In this document: positions 33,488 to 46,789 of the stretch, in pieces
How the letters are laid out: each line of letters starts with the position of its first letter
How positions within the stretch are numbered: the stretch's first letter is position 1
NCBI GenBank assembly: GCA_905250115.1
Contig: CAJNOI010000010.1
Coordinates: 85,847-149,846 of the forward strand
Reading direction: 5' to 3'
From: Adineta steineri
Lineage: Eukaryota; Rotifera; Eurotatoria; Adinetida; Adinetidae
Length of the DNA stretch: 64,000 bases
Position numbers and translations under genes: made by a program
The notes under the pieces: generated by a model
Seen by the model: the letters and a program-made list of their open reading frames with translations, nothing else
Database searches by the model: none
What the model was told of the DNA's origin: nothing

Positions 33488-35815
33488 TTATCTCTCTGTA
33501 TAAGAAGATCGAGAACGATCATAACGCGATTTTGAATAACTTTGACGATCAATATGAATTATGTTATTTTTTTCGTCTTTTATATTTTGATTAGATTTTT
33601 TAGTAGATGATATTATGGAACCTAATTATTGATAAAGAAATTTATTAATAATAATACGTTTGAATAAATAGATTTACTTTCAGGTGCAATAATACGTTTG
33701 AAAAAGATTTCTGGTAATGAATTTTCATTATCTTCACTGTCTACGTTTATTGTTTCATCAGTAAGATCAAGTTTAATTTTCACAATCGGTTCAACAGGTA
33801 TTTTTGAATGTAGTTGTTGTGTTGATGTTGATTCAGTTGTTATCTTATGGTTGAAATTAGTCTTGAAATCAATCGCTGTTGTTGTTTCATATTCCAAAGC
33901 AACAGAAGATTCATCTATATTTAAAATATATAAGTTTAATTAATGGTTTTTGAAAAATATACTTTTTAGAATATGATTTTGTTGAATCGATGGTGTTATA
34001 GCTGAATTAGAATAATTCAGATGATATTGTTGATGTTGATCAATGAATTGGTTTTTATTTGAATTATTATTATCATCATCAACAGCTGATAACACTTGAA
34101 TACTTCCATCTGGACATAGATGAATTAATCGTTTTGGTTTAAATGGTGGATGAAGTAATAATTGTCTACAGAGCATATTTTCATCTTCTATAATAAATAA
34201 ATATATAAATTAAAATAATATTCATTAAGAAAACCTTTGTTTGTATTTAAATTATTTATTAAAGGTGTATGATATGTCGATTGTTCTTTAAGAATATGTG
34301 GAGCATTTGAAGCAAGTATACGAATAATTTCAGTAATTTGACTAGAATCTGATAGATTGAGTTTATTACAAAGTTCTTGACATAATGTAATATCATTCGA
34401 TAATTTTTCTTCATTAAATTCATCGGGTATAATTATTGATTTAGATTGATTATCAATTGTTTGTTTCTCAGTGTCTCTTTAGTAAATATTGGAATTCGAA
34501 ATATTTTGTTTATGAAAGAAAGAAAACATACAATGTATTATTTTGTGGATCTTGATCAATACTCATTCGTAAGATCTAAAAATAGATGTATAATTGAATA
34601 AATAATATAAGTTTTACTCTTTGATATTTTTCTTGAGCAGTTTGAATTGAATCATTAACAAGTATTTGTGCATCCAATCGTAATTGACTATCATCATTAA
34701 TTATTTCTACTGATCGTTGAGATGGTGATGTATCATGATCAGGAAATGATATTATAGATTCATTTTGTTCATTAATACCATTGGTAAATATCGTATCAGT
34801 TGTTAATAGTTCATCTTCTTCAGGTGAATTTGTTACATGAGATTTTATACTTGGAGAAACTAAAGATAAAAGTATAATACAATATGAATTCTAATCAAAA
34901 CGAGATACCTGCATATGGACTAGTTTGAGTTTCACTTGCATCACTCATTTTTATAGATTTCTCAGAAGATTTTTTTTCTTTATCTAATGATTGTTGTTGT
35001 GGAATATAATGATCTGGATGATTAAATGGTATATTCGGAGGAAACAAAGGTCGACAATGTCCACAACACATTCCACGATTCATAAAAGTTAACGGTTCAT
35101 ATGAACGACGACAAAGTGAATCAGCTAATTGTTCACGTAAATTTATTGGATTTGTTGGTAAATTTTGACAATGAGATGAAGGTACAGGTACTACAATAAT
35201 ATGTGAATTAATTGTTCCTAAAGTATTTTTTTCTTCTGTTAATATTGTATGATTTGATTGTGTTTGATTGAGATTTAAATTTGATACGGAACGAACAGTT
35301 ACACGTGTTTTATTTGAAAGCAGATTTAATTTCGATGAAGATTTTTGACTAAAAATTATATTTCATTATTCAATAAAAATCATTTGAATTTACTTTGAAT
35401 GATGAGAAATACTTTTTGATAATCGACGACGATGACGACGACGATGACGAGAATATTTCTCATCGGCAGAATTATTCATAGACATCATCATATTCTTATT
35501 AATTCCAGTATAATATAATTCTTCTTTTGATGATAATAATAAAATTTGTGAAAGAGATTTTAAACAAAATTCATACAGAGATTTAATACACCAAATTGAA
35601 TTTTTATACATACTAATAAAAGCGTATGTTAAACAATCGCTATTATTATCATCATCTTTTGTTTTCTGAGATAATCGTTGTAGATTATTAAATTTATTAT
35701 GCATTATTTTAGATTTATAATTATTAGTATTGGAAAAATTGAAAATAAAATTCGATAACCATCTCCGTTGAATTGTATAGAAAATAGAGAATTTTATACT
35801 CGCGCTTTTCTTCAT
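33488..35815 (-). CDS. Large low-complexity protein of unknown function
   Basis: Multi-exon gene from ATG 35815 (MKKSASIKFS) to TAA 33488-33490 (end SRSSYTER). The exons are connected by short introns, for example 35338-35392 and 33629-33675. The N-terminal part contains a basic block SRHRRRHRRRL. Further on there are a Cys/Pro patch GMCCGHCRPLFPPNIPF, Ser/Asn/Gln-rich stretches, and a helical segment with EEKLSNDITLCQELCNKLNL. The tail is Arg/Ser-rich. It looks largely disordered, perhaps nuclear or RNA-associated from the basic and RS-like tail, but that is speculation. It is divergently paired with the gene at 36007. Internal exon borders are approximate. Confidence 0.65.
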
Positions 35816-36006
35816 CTAAATCTTGTTTTATTCATTCATTCATTCAAATATATATGAAGATGGCGCCTGTTGTTTGTTCAAAGTCCTCTGTCTCTTCTTC
35901 TAGATATATATATATATATATCTATTCATTTGATAGAATAACAAAAATATAAAAGATCAGTCGATTAAAATCGTTTATAACACAAACATCAGGTTATCAT
36001 TAAACA
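35816..36006. promoter_or_regulatory. Divergent (bidirectional) promoter region with (TA)n
   Basis: Only about 190 bp separate the start codons of two divergent genes. A TATATATATATATATATA tract lies at about 35903-35920 near the middle, and CATTCATTCATT repeats stand next to the leftward start. Confidence 0.55.
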
Positions 36007-37097
36007 ATGCCACACAAATATCGTTCACATGTACACAAACTTAAAAGACTTCATCATAATGATAATCAACTAATGACAATCGTAATAAATATTTTTCTAT
36101 TGATTTATTAAAGTATTTCTTGTTTTACTTTTAGACAAATGTTCCTTGTAATCTTCTTGATGAAAATTTTTTGAATAAATCAATAAAATATATTAAATCT
36201 TTTGATTATTCAATATCACAATTAATTGCTGATCATTCAACTGATCCATTACAAAATACAAGTCGACAGTATATTAATGGACTATCAACTATTTTAAATG
36301 AAGGTCGTTTTGTTAATCATGAAATGATTATACGTCGAAATGGTGAAACAACATATCTTCGACCGAAACAAGATTTAGTCCTTGCAAATGGATTTACACC
36401 AGTTATACGACCTTCTTCTATATTACCATCATATCAGTCCATAATGTCTCATTCTCAAGTATCATCATCATCATCTTTATCAATTATGAATAAAATGTCA
36501 ATAATGAAACAACCTGAACAAACAACAATAATTAAAACCAAACGAAAGAATCGACATAGAAGAAAACGTTGTAATGAACAATTTATTGATCATCATGTTC
36601 AATATAAAACTTCACAAGAATCATCTCTTGTACATTTTTTTAAACAAACATTACATGAAATCATTGAAGAGGTATGCAAAATACTAACTTCATTTAGAAA
36701 AAGAAATCAATGATTTAAATCTATTCTAGAAGAATTATCTTCCACCACCACTTATGTCAATTCTTCCTCAATTTCATAGTCCATCTTCTAATTATCATGT
36801 AATTTTATTCTATTAAATTCTAACAAAATAAAATATATTCTTTTCCATTTTTAGAATCAATCATGTACATTACCAGTAGAAGACAATTATGTTAATTCAA
36901 ATTTTAATAATCAATATTTCAAACGTCCATTAAATACAATGTCAGATAATAGATATCAAGAATCTTCTTATGATATTCCTTTTGAACCATATCATAAATT
37001 ATCTTATAATTTTCCACAACATGAACATATTTGTAAAAAGTCATTAATGCCACTTCATAGAAATTGTACATATACTCCTGGTTATTTTTTTGATTAA
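36007..37097 (+). CDS. Unrecognised basic protein, divergent partner of the 33.5-35.8 kb gene
   Basis: Exon 1 starts at ATG 36007 (MPHKYRSHVHKLKRLHH) and joins after a ~52-bp intron to NVPCNLLDENFLNKS. The long exon holds SQLIADHSTDPLQNTSRQY, RRNGETTYLRPKQDLVLANG and a basic cluster KTKRKNRHRRKR. Two further introns lead to SILPQFHSPSSNYH and a last exon ending PGYFFD, TAA 37095-37097. Length about 310 aa. No catalytic motif, signal peptide or membrane span is visible. The basic cluster could be a nuclear localisation signal. Not recognised; similar in composition to its divergent neighbour. Confidence 0.68.
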
Positions 37098-37972
37098 TAG
37101 AAAATTATTTTATAAATAACATATGTATATATATATCTAATTATTTTTGTTTACTATTCAACTTAATCACTTGTAGTCATTTGTTCATGTCTTGTTATTC
37201 TTGTTGTTTTTCTTGTTGTTATTTTTCTACTCATCTAGTACTGCCATATAAATTAATCTTTTTCTTCTGCTATAAAAGCACTGCTAGTTGGACAGATATT
37301 GGGAAAAAAAACAATACTGCAAAGCTGTTATTTTTGTTGTTATCTACCATTATCCGTCTTATTCATGTAAATACAAACAGATATAGGCTAGGCAGATTTT
37401 TCTTTCCTGATTATTACTTCTATTGGATATAGAAAAATGTCGACAATGATTTGCTTATTTTTGTCAATGATATAGAAGTATATGCGCATCAATAATTATC
37501 GAAAAAAAAGGTCATACTTTATCATTCCTAAAAAAAGAAAAACTTGTTTATTATATGGCATACAATTCAATACGTATTTTAATGATATAATTGATGATCA
37601 AGGCAGTAAGAATTGAACATAAAAATGATAGAAATAAGAATGTATTGATAATCCTAAGTTATAAAAAGTATTTAGAAAGAAAGAGCGAGAGCGAGATCAG
37701 TCATTTTATCATGATTATTCCTTATATTTTGTTGTTGTTTTTTGTGTTAATAGATTAAATCTCGCGTAGAATATTAAATTAAAAAAAGAAGAATAAGACG
37801 AAGGAAAAGAAAAACAAACAGGTTCTTAAAAGAAAAGTTTTACGAACAAAAAGGCTTTTTCTAAAGGTGATTATATTTTAAAACGAGTGAGATTAATTAA
37901 AAAAAAAGATGATTTTTCTTGTTTATACATGAGAAAAAACGGACTTGGATGTTAAGTTAAAATCAATTCCAT
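37098..37972. other. Intergenic between convergent genes
   Basis: The 3' flanks of the gene to the left and of the LIM gene to the right. T- and A-rich, no exon-like frame. Confidence 0.5.
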
Positions 37973-38568
37973 TTATTCGTCATGATGAGCAGCACCTGGT
38001 GGTGGAGCATAGTTTGGTTTATTGCTATTATGCAAGAAAAAAAGAAATTAGAATTAATTAATAAATCAAATATATATTAAGAAAATATTTACGTCATCTG
38101 AGATCCACTTTTATTTCCTAAATGTTCACCAGTATCCATACCTAATGTACCAGCTCCTTGTCCGAAACCATAACCTTTGGGTCTAAAAAGAAATTTTATT
38201 ATATATATGTTTTCTTTTATTTTTTGGGTATAATTCATACCCGAATTTACGTCCGTAACATTGTTTGCAAAAAATGTCACCTTCATGTACAGCCATTGTC
38301 ATAGCTTCTAACATTTTTTTGCAAAGACCTTTTATTAAAAACAAATAAGATTTCAAATGTATTGATACAATTCTTTTTTGTTCAACATACCACATTTGAA
38401 GCACATTTTGTGCCATTTTTTTCCAGCTGCAGCAACTTCTTCAGCAGCATAGACATTTTGATTGCATTTTGGACCTAGTTTAAATATAAAAAAATTAAGA
38501 TTATTAATATATAAAACCATATTAAATATTATTTTACATTTAAAAGTTTCTGCGGGTGTAAATGGCAT
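37973..38568 (-). CDS. Muscle LIM protein / cysteine-rich protein with a single LIM domain
   Basis: Five exons. MPFTPAETFK joins CPKCNQNVYAAEEVAAAGKKWHKMCFKC, then GLCKKMLEAMTMAVHEGDIFCKQCYGRKF, followed by the Gly-rich tail PKGYGFGQGAGTLGMDTGEH and a last exon NKPNYAPPPGAAHHDE (TAA at 37973-37975). The LIM domain has zinc ligands C-x2-C, then H-x2-C, C-x2-C and a terminal C-x2-C; the PKGYGFGQGAGTL tail is typical of CRP/Mlp proteins. This short form resembles invertebrate Mlp60A. A sarcomere/actin adaptor or nuclear cofactor role is expected. A degenerate copy lies immediately upstream on the same strand. Confidence 0.9.
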
Positions 38569-38690
38569 GATTGATTTACAAAGTATGAATTAGAAATAAA
38601 TGAAAAAAGAGATCTGAAAATAAAATACATAATAATTAGAGTGTCTATCACATTCATTTTGAATAACATATATAAAATTAAAATAAATGT

Positions 38691-39045
38691 CTAATCATAT
38701 TGATCAATATCACGTAATGGAGTATAGTTTGGTTTATTTCTACATATAAATGTACGATCATAACATTGTTTGGAAAATAAATTGTCTTCATGTTCTTTTT
38801 GTATAAACCTATTTTTCAAAGAAGAAAACAATATACATTTTATCACATTAAAAAACCTGTTTTATGGCATTTACATATAGATTTATGAAAAGGAAAATTC
38901 AAAATGATGCTTTTAATGTAATAAAAGATTTCTTTCTTATTCAAATAAATATATATATGTATAAATACCGTATATAAAGTTGTTTTGATGGACTTTGTTG
39001 CCAATGGCATAAACATTTTGATTGTATTTTGGACATTTGACTACT
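38691..39045 (-). pseudogene. Degenerate tandem copy of the muscle LIM gene
   Basis: CPKYNQNVYAIGNK (near 39030-38990) corresponds to CPKCNQNVYAAEE, with a zinc-ligand Cys changed to Tyr. EHEDNLFSKQCYDRTF (near 38790-38745) corresponds to VHEGDIFCKQCYGRKF, with another ligand Cys changed to Ser. It continues directly into RNKPNYTPLRD and TAG at 38691, so the Gly-rich tail exon is missing. The middle (CFKC...GLCKK) is mostly unrecognisable. There is no start codon equivalent to MPFTP. Probably a dead duplicate. Confidence 0.75.
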
Positions 39046-40531
39046 TTAAGAGATTTGAAAACGATATATTTCTATTCGTTTATTTTATATCTATTATAAA
39101 TATACAAATATTGTGTATTCACAATGATTTTTACTTGATCAACTCCATTCTCTACGCACATTTACTTACATAAAAAAAACAAGAAAGTCGACTGCCAGCC
39201 TAGTAAAACTTTTTCTTCTCTAAAAAAAGGATATAAAAACAATACAGTTGTTTTCTTGGTCTCTGTTTTTCTTGCTATCGACGTATACGTATCTATCTAT
39301 CTATGTGCAGCTACTCCATATCGGCAAAAAAAACAATCGATGCCGTACATAATATCTTTCCGTAGAAGATGATTGTTGCTAGAACATCATGATTCAGACG
39401 CCGAAAAAGATTTTTGTATAAATATGTACAGTAGTGAATATGTCGGATGCATATCTATAGTAAAAGAAGAAAAATAGAATAGAACGAACGATATCATCAC
39501 TGCTACTCTGCAGTTTCTATCATAGGAACATATATATAACAGACAGTAATAAAAGAAAAAAAAATAGCATACAGCGAAAGCTCTTGAGACGAATCGGTAT
39601 TTTTTTTATGTATGAGATAGTTATATATATCTATATATATATGTACGCATAGACAATATGGAGAAAGAAAAGCGTTGATGGGGTGAAACTCTAACCCAAA
39701 TGTTCCTCCTAAATTTGGTCTACTAAATCAATGGAGGAAACGACCGTTTGCTACTAATATAACCTCTTTTCTGTTCGTGTCTAACCACTGGTAAGATGTG
39801 CCTCATCTACCATGGTTAATCTGGTATATTCTCTTCCGTATTATATTAGACAGCTATATTCTACGCATTTTCTTTTCCGCTTTTCTTCTTCTTCTTCTTC
39901 TTCTTCTTCTTTTTAGCCACTTCTTTTTCACCAATGATATTCCTATTATCAATCACGCCTCACAAAAAGAAAAGAACCATATCAAGCAAACGCTACTGGC
40001 AATTAGCACTGACTTTTTTGATTTTTCTTTCTTACTATACTATACCAATAAATGAAAGACAACAAAAACTAAAAATAAAATATATATCTATGTGTTGTTG
40101 ATATTTCAGTTATGTGACAATTGTTTCGTATATAATTACCATCTGATCTGTTCTATTCTTATAACTAGTTAAGCAAGGTTTTACACATCATTCTTCCAAT
40201 TGCGTAGGTGTCGATCGAAGAAAAAACATATGCAAACGATATCTATCATACCTTAAACTTGCTAGATATCATTAGCAAAGAAGATAAACCGACAGATACT
40301 AGATTAGTTTTTGTTTCGATCAATCACGTAAAACATTTGTAGTTTTTTTTTCTATCTGAGAGATTTAATAGATATATTATATAGAGGATAAAAGTGGAAT
40401 AGCTGTTGTTTTTTATTTATTATTATGAAAATTAACATCAAGTAAAATATATATATAGATATATTCATCGATAGAAACAAAAGAACAATCAATAAGAATG
40501 AAATTTTTCATTAATCATATAAATTTTTTGT
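39046..40531. other. Intergenic with (TTC)n microsatellite
   Basis: No gene supported. A TTC repeat of about ten units lies at 39883-39912, and TATA-type runs occur near 39620-39645 and 40450. Confidence 0.5.
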
Positions 40532-42592
40532 TTATAATCTTGATGAAGAACTACTATCGACATGATGAAAATACCTAAAAATAAATTACAATTTATTTCA
40601 TTTTCTTTATCAAATTCCAGAGTACAACTATATTTCTATTCTTTAATAAGACTGATTATAAACAGAAGAATATTTACTTATGTATATTAGTAGATAGTAT
40701 AGGTGAACTTGTATATAAATTTTGATTGAGATCAATCGAATGACGTATTTGACCTTCATCATCTGTTGATAATCCATCGATACATATTGAAGTTTGTTTC
40801 TAATTAAATAAAAAACAATAGTATCTGATTTATTGATACTGAAATTATACAATTCTTTGTGGTGCTATTGAAGATGTCATCATCGGTTTTTTTGAACGAA
40901 GTTCCTTTAATTCAAATAATAATAATAATTATTTATATAGATCATTATTTTTTTTAATATTTACTTCAATTTCATTTAATTGTGCATTCATTCGTTGTTT
41001 TGACATTGTTAATGCTTGTTCGAGACATTCAATTTTTTTATATAAATTATAAATAATTGTATTTTTATCAGTTATTTCCATTTGTAATGTATTCATTTCA
41101 CGTTTAGCATAAAGAACATTTTCATTACATTGATATATTTTTACAGATAAATCATTGTTTTTATTTTCTTTTTTTAATTGATCTATTTCATTTGTTAATT
41201 GTTGAATTTTACCTTCTAAAATTTGTTTATGACTATTCCAATAACTAAAAAACAATCGTATTTTTTTTCTATTATAATTTATGTTATAAAAAATTACTTG
41301 ATTAATTTATTTGCTTGATCAATATTTGTTTCAAGTTCTTTTCGAATAAAATTTTCATAATCAATATTTTGAAAATCTCTACAAAAAATTGTTTATTTTA
41401 TTTATATTTGAAATTAAAACTTTTCCTAAATCAAACTACTTAAATATAGTTGATGGACTTTTTAGTAGATTTTCTTCAAGTAAATGTATTTGAAGTATTT
41501 CTTTTTCGGTTTGTATACGTTGTAATTCTAATCGAAGAGAATTATATTGTTGTTCACTATTATTTAACGATAAACGAAGTTTATCTATTTCATCAGACTA
41601 AATTACAATTTTCTTCCATAAACTAACTATAAATGATTGATACATTACCTGTTGATTAGAACGATGTTTATAAAAATCAAGATCTTTTTCAAGAGTTTTT
41701 ATTTTAGATTCAAACAATGTCGATGGTTGTTGCTATAAAATAGATGTATAGTTAGAAAAAAAATGAATAGATTTGTAAATGATTACGTTACTGCGTTGTA
41801 ACGAATTGATTAATTTGAGATCATTATAATGATGATCTTGTTTTAATTGATCATTTTCAGTATATAAACGTTGATTATCAATTTCAAGCATCTACCAAAA
41901 TATGAATAATATCAATATTCTATCGAATTTAAGTTCAAATAAATACTTTATTGAATTCTCGTAGACGAGTGATCTCATTTAATGCATCATTTATTGATCT
42001 ATTTTCTTCATTATTTTTATGTATCATGGTCATTCGTTCATATTCTGATTGTACATTGGAAAGCTATTTAATTCAAATAGAATAGAATTTAATCTTCAAT
42101 TAAAATAAATTATTCACTTGTTTTGTTAAATATTGCATTTCATTATCATATTTTGTCATTATATTTTGAGTAGTTTGTTCAGCTTTATTAAGCATCATAT
42201 GTAATTGATTAACCTTTTAATACAAATTGAATAAATATATTTAAGAATACATAAATTATATATATATTTATACTTCAAAATCTTTCTTTTCTAATGCTAC
42301 ACGATTTCGTGAACTTTCACATTCAGATAATAATAAATCACGTTGTAAATCATCAAGACGTTTTTGATGATTAAGTAATTTCATTTGTCGTCGATTAATA
42401 AAGACATCAATCTTTTTCAGTATTGTATTAAGAGTTATATCATTTGATGAATGATGACGATTTCTTTGAAATAAATATCATTTATATTAATTAAGAAATA
42501 TTTAAATAAAAAGAGATAGTGAAGAATTGTATTTACTTTTTACATGCATCTTTTAATTGTAAAAGAAGTTCATCTAATTCATTATCAGACAT
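40532..42592 (-). CDS. Coiled-coil protein of unknown identity
   Basis: Starts at ATG 42592 (MSDNELDELLLQLKDACK) and runs through about eleven short exons to a C-terminus HHVDSSSSSRL, TAA at 40532-40534. Nearly every exon shows heptad-like charged/Leu patterns: FINRRQMKLLNHQKRLDDLQ, EQTTQNIMTKYDNEMQYL, NQRLYTENDQLKQDH, SLRLELQRIQTEKEILQIHL, GKIQQLTNEIDQLKKENK. No motor, membrane or catalytic domain is seen. The pattern fits centrosomal or ciliary scaffold proteins; CEP63/DEUP1-like is a weak guess from layout only. The last two exon joins are less certain. Confidence 0.7.
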
Positions 42593-43149
42593 GTCATATG
42601 AAGATAATGTTATTTTTTTTTCTATCTTTCTCTTTCTTTCTTTATAGCTTGTCAATGATTAAATCGATAAACATGTGTTTAATCAAAACAATAGAAAGAA
42701 AAATATATATATCAAAATAAATTCTTATAATCGAATCATTTACTTCAACGCCATCTATGAAAAGAGAAAGTATAGTTGTTTGAAATGCTTATATTTTCGG
42801 GTGTGTAATGAAAGTGATCTTACAGAGAAATATCTATATAAATTATTTTTAAATAACATACGAATATTTTATTTTTGTTTTTTTTCTGATTCGATCATTT
42901 AGTAACGTTGAAAAAAGAATTGTTACTCTACACAAAATATGAATAATATACATTATATTGTAATACTTCTCAAATGATCAAAGATATATCCCATACTTGT
43001 TGATTATTATTATTTTGAAATTAATAGAATATGTTTATGATAAATATAGAAGCGAAATATATGTTTCAAAGTAAAAAGAATATAAAAATATTAATTGCAT
43101 ATAAGAATCTGTCATTACTACAATCATATTTGTGTGGATCTAAATCTTA
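42593..43149. other. Intergenic, upstream of the coiled-coil gene
   Basis: CTTTCTTTCTTT-type pyrimidine tract next to the start codon (about 42620-42645); otherwise AT-rich with no exon. Confidence 0.45.
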
Positions 43150-43249
43150 NNNNNNNNNNNNNNNNNNNNNNNNNNNNNNNNNNNNNNNNNNNNNNNNNNN
43201 NNNNNNNNNNNNNNNNNNNNNNNNNNNNNNNNNNNNNNNNNNNNNNNNN
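43150..43249. other. Assembly gap (100 N)
   Basis: Exactly 100 N in very AT-rich non-coding sequence. Confidence 0.99.
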
Positions 43250-44676
43250 CATCGTTTATTTTATTTGACATGTTGTTACTTGTTTTAATATTATGACAGT
43301 TTGGATGATTTATTATTTCGTTTATCATATTTTCACGCTTCTTATTTCTTCGTCGATGACTGCATAAACAATACTTTTTATATTTTTAGTTTAAAAATAT
43401 CAAAGTTAAAGTATATTTTTCATGTTAGAAATTGTATAAAATCATATAAGGAAAGTATATCTAATCATCTAATTACGATTATAAAATATATACCTATATA
43501 TTTTAATATAGTGAATATCTTATTACTATTATTAACACTTATTTTGTATTTTATATCATTTGAGATCCAAAATACATTTTCATTTATAAACAGATATGTA
43601 TATCTAATATTTCTAATAAAATACAATTTTTATTAAAATAATACATTATTTATATGAAGTCTTCTATTGTTCACTTTTAGTTTTAAAGTAAACTTATCTA
43701 TGTGTAAAAGTTCATAGAATAATTTGATAATAGAATAAATTTAGAAAAGTAATCTTCATAGAGAAAATCAACAATTAGCAGACACAAAAACTTTTGAATA
43801 ACAAAAAGAAATCATTTTAATCTCATAAAATTGATTAATACAAAACTAGCTCTTGATTATTATTCTTACATTTTCTAAATTTAGTTTATTTTTCAAGGTA
43901 AATTTCTATAAAAATGCAAATATTAGAATTAGTTAATAAATTATTTCTAATAGAAATAATTTATATTTTCTCTTATTTTATTTCAGTATGAGTTAAGTAA
44001 ACAAAATATACATGTGATTAATCAAAGATAAAAAAAAGATTTAATTATATGATAGGAAGTATTATTTTTTTATACAATTAGATACTATAAAATAGAATAT
44101 AAAAAATTTGATTAACTAAAATATTATAAATAACATTTATCATTCTGTTATTATACAATAGAAATTATATAAAAGAAACTTCCTCATTTTTTTTCTCATA
44201 AAAACATAAACTAATTTGTCTTTTGTATTTTTTATTATTAAAGTTTCTTAATATTTATCAAATAAAAAATCTTGATAAAATATGAAATCTAATGATTAAT
44301 ATTTTAATAGTTTTATTTATCATTTAAAACTATACTTTTTATTTACTTGATTAATGAATATATATATATATTAGAATTAAAAAATCAACTGAGTATTTTA
44401 TTTTGATTTTCATAATTATAAATATTTTTAGACATGACATTAATTGAGTTGGAATTATCATTAATAACATTTATTTCAAATTCATAATAAACATTTATTA
44501 TATTTAAAGAAGTATTTTATTTCAATACAAACAAAATATTATTAATAAAACTTGATCGAAATAATTCATGTGAAAATTATATTAGATTAAATTTTGCCTC
44601 TTTTTTTTAATTTGATTAAGACATAATTCAGTTGAATGTTGAAAGCTGAATACTAATATTCATATTCACTTGTATA
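43250..44676. other. Very AT-rich intergenic sequence
   Basis: Long runs of A and T with no plausible exon on either strand. Apparent small frames are Ile/Phe/Tyr/Lys-rich, as expected by chance at this composition. Confidence 0.6.
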
Positions 44677-45835
44677 GTGAGTTTCATACTGATTTTTATT
44701 ACCTTTTCTACACCTATCCGACGCGCTTTAATGTTATTAGGTTCTTTTTGTGTATGTCTTCTTTTGTTGACTGTGTGTTCAGTTACTGGTATGAAAAATA
44801 TTGATAGGAAGAAAAGCTTTCTGAACGTAAAAGCTATATTGTTTCAGTACATGGCGTTCTACGATTTGCCAATTACTATCAAAATCATATGGTTCTTCAG
44901 CGTGTACCACAATGAGCTATTGTATGAGGTTATGGAGACACTTTTAATACAGATATTATTCTAAAAATGAACAATAAAGTCTATCATACAATGATATCAT
45001 CATCATCTGTTGATATGATCGGTGCAACAATATGATCTGTCACTCTGAATGCTGAAACCGAAGAAGGTCCTTTTTTAAATTCAAGTTACAGAACCATTAG
45101 CTAATGGAACACTTGAAACTATAACATTGAATGATGTACTTTTTGGTGACGTTTGGGTTTGCTCAGGTTAACCAAATATGGATTTTCCTATTGAAAATAT
45201 GTTCAATGCATCAGTTGAAATAGAAAATGCTAGTAAATATTCAAAAGCGAGATTATTTACTGTTTCACAAGTACGATCGTATACACCACAAGATGACTTG
45301 ATGTCTATTGGATTTAAATAGTCCGTAGCATCACAACCAGAATCTCTCACAGATTCTAATATTACACAGTAATATTCATTTATGAAAAATGACCATAAGA
45401 AACGATATACAAGTATTACATAGAGCTAATCGTGTATCACATAACGAAGTTGACGTAACATTGAATAACACTATTTTATATAATGCAATGATTCATCCAC
45501 TTACAAGTATAGTAATCAAAGGAACTGTTTGATATCCAGATAAATGTGATCAAAAACATCAAAAGAAACATAACGTGATGTATTGTAGGTGAAAATAATG
45601 CTGGTTATAATCGTGATAAATATATTTGTATATTTTCCGAAATAATATAATATTGTTCATGGCAATTGCTTTAGATCTTCGTGATGATGAAGAAGGGCAA
45701 AATATTCATTTTTATTTTGTTCAATGAGAAGAGTACATCCACGAGATAAATTTGATGTTGGCTATCAGTTATCTCTATTTAGTCTTGCAGTAGCTTCTGA
45801 TAGTATTCAAATGAAGTATTACTTAGTGTTGAACT
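44677..45835 (+). pseudogene. Dead sialate O-acetylesterase (SIAE-like) gene
   Basis: A decayed relative of sialic-acid 9-O-acetylesterase. A signal-peptide-like start lies near 44731-44790 (LLGSFCVCLLLLTVCS). ITLNDVLFGDVWVCSG is followed at the catalytic GQSNM motif by stop-Pro-Asn-Met (TAA at 45169-45171, CCA where the catalytic Ser codon is expected). Then come NASVEIENASKYSKARLFTV, a TAG before SVASQPESLT (about 45320), LYNAMIHPLTSIVIKGTV with a stop where WYQGE would follow (about 45530), GENNAGYNRDKY, FMAIALDLRDDEEG, and RVHPRDKFDVGYQLSLFSLAVA at about 45728-45800. Multiple stops and frame changes show loss of function. The motif order is that of the family. Confidence 0.8.
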
Positions 45836-46789
45836 AAATCTCTTCAGCGTGTCTCTAATAAATAATTACATTTACTTCTTTTGCAGATATGTTGTCTTGG
45901 AAAAGATATATGCATACAGAATGAAACAATTTGAACATCTGCCTTAGTTATATTGAAGGAGCACCACTCCATATTTATTCAAACAAGCTACTGATTACAA
46001 TTCGGAAGATTCTAATTTAGTTAGACCACTTTATATTCATTTCTATTAAAAGAATGAATTTCTACACTCATGCAACATTTATCATTTAATACGAAATATA
46101 TAATCGAGACTAAATTCCTCTCCTTCAACTACAAAAGTAACTAAACTTAGATTTGATTCATAGCATGTACAAAAATCGAATTAATAAAATATAATGTATT
46201 ATAAGAATATTTTCTCTTTTACTAACAGTCATATGTACATTGAATGGTTAGAAAAAAATTTGACGTGAAGTATTTGATCTAATTTAAATGCAAAACAAGT
46301 AAATATACATTAAATAATGTCGTCCCGAAGCAAATATTAGTTATGTTAATCAACAAATATATGTATATGTGAGTGGATTTATTATGATGGAATTTCATTC
46401 TTTCCTTTCAAACTATAAGATTATACTTCTTCTTCATCTTGAAGTCAAAACCAATTCGAATAAAAATTGAAGATGACCTTGAAAAACTCTTATTTAAATA
46501 TTCAAGACATAAAAAATTGAACAAATTAAAAGTATCTATGTAGTATTGTACAAAGAGAATATACGAATAACATTTGATAGATGTCGTAAGTTATTGTATG
46601 GAAGCAAACAAACCACCTCAAAGAAAAGCTAATCTACTTCAGTGATGGCTGATTGGATGAGTCATTCAATCAAAAAGAAAGAAAAAAAAATACTTTAGAA
46701 ATAATAATGATTGTTACTGATGTTGATTGTTCCATTACTATTTGAGTCGCCATATTTTATAGTTTATTTGTTCCGTTTTTTCTTTTCTT
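45836..46789. other. Intergenic between the SIAE pseudogene and kinesin
   Basis: AT-rich with scattered short frames. It may include further decayed SIAE 3' sequence, but nothing can be recognised with confidence. Confidence 0.45.

Noticed and set aside
43301..43636. 111-codon plus-strand frame after the gap
   Set aside because: It is composed almost wholly of Ile/Phe/Tyr/Lys, as expected from extreme AT content. No domain and no splice context.
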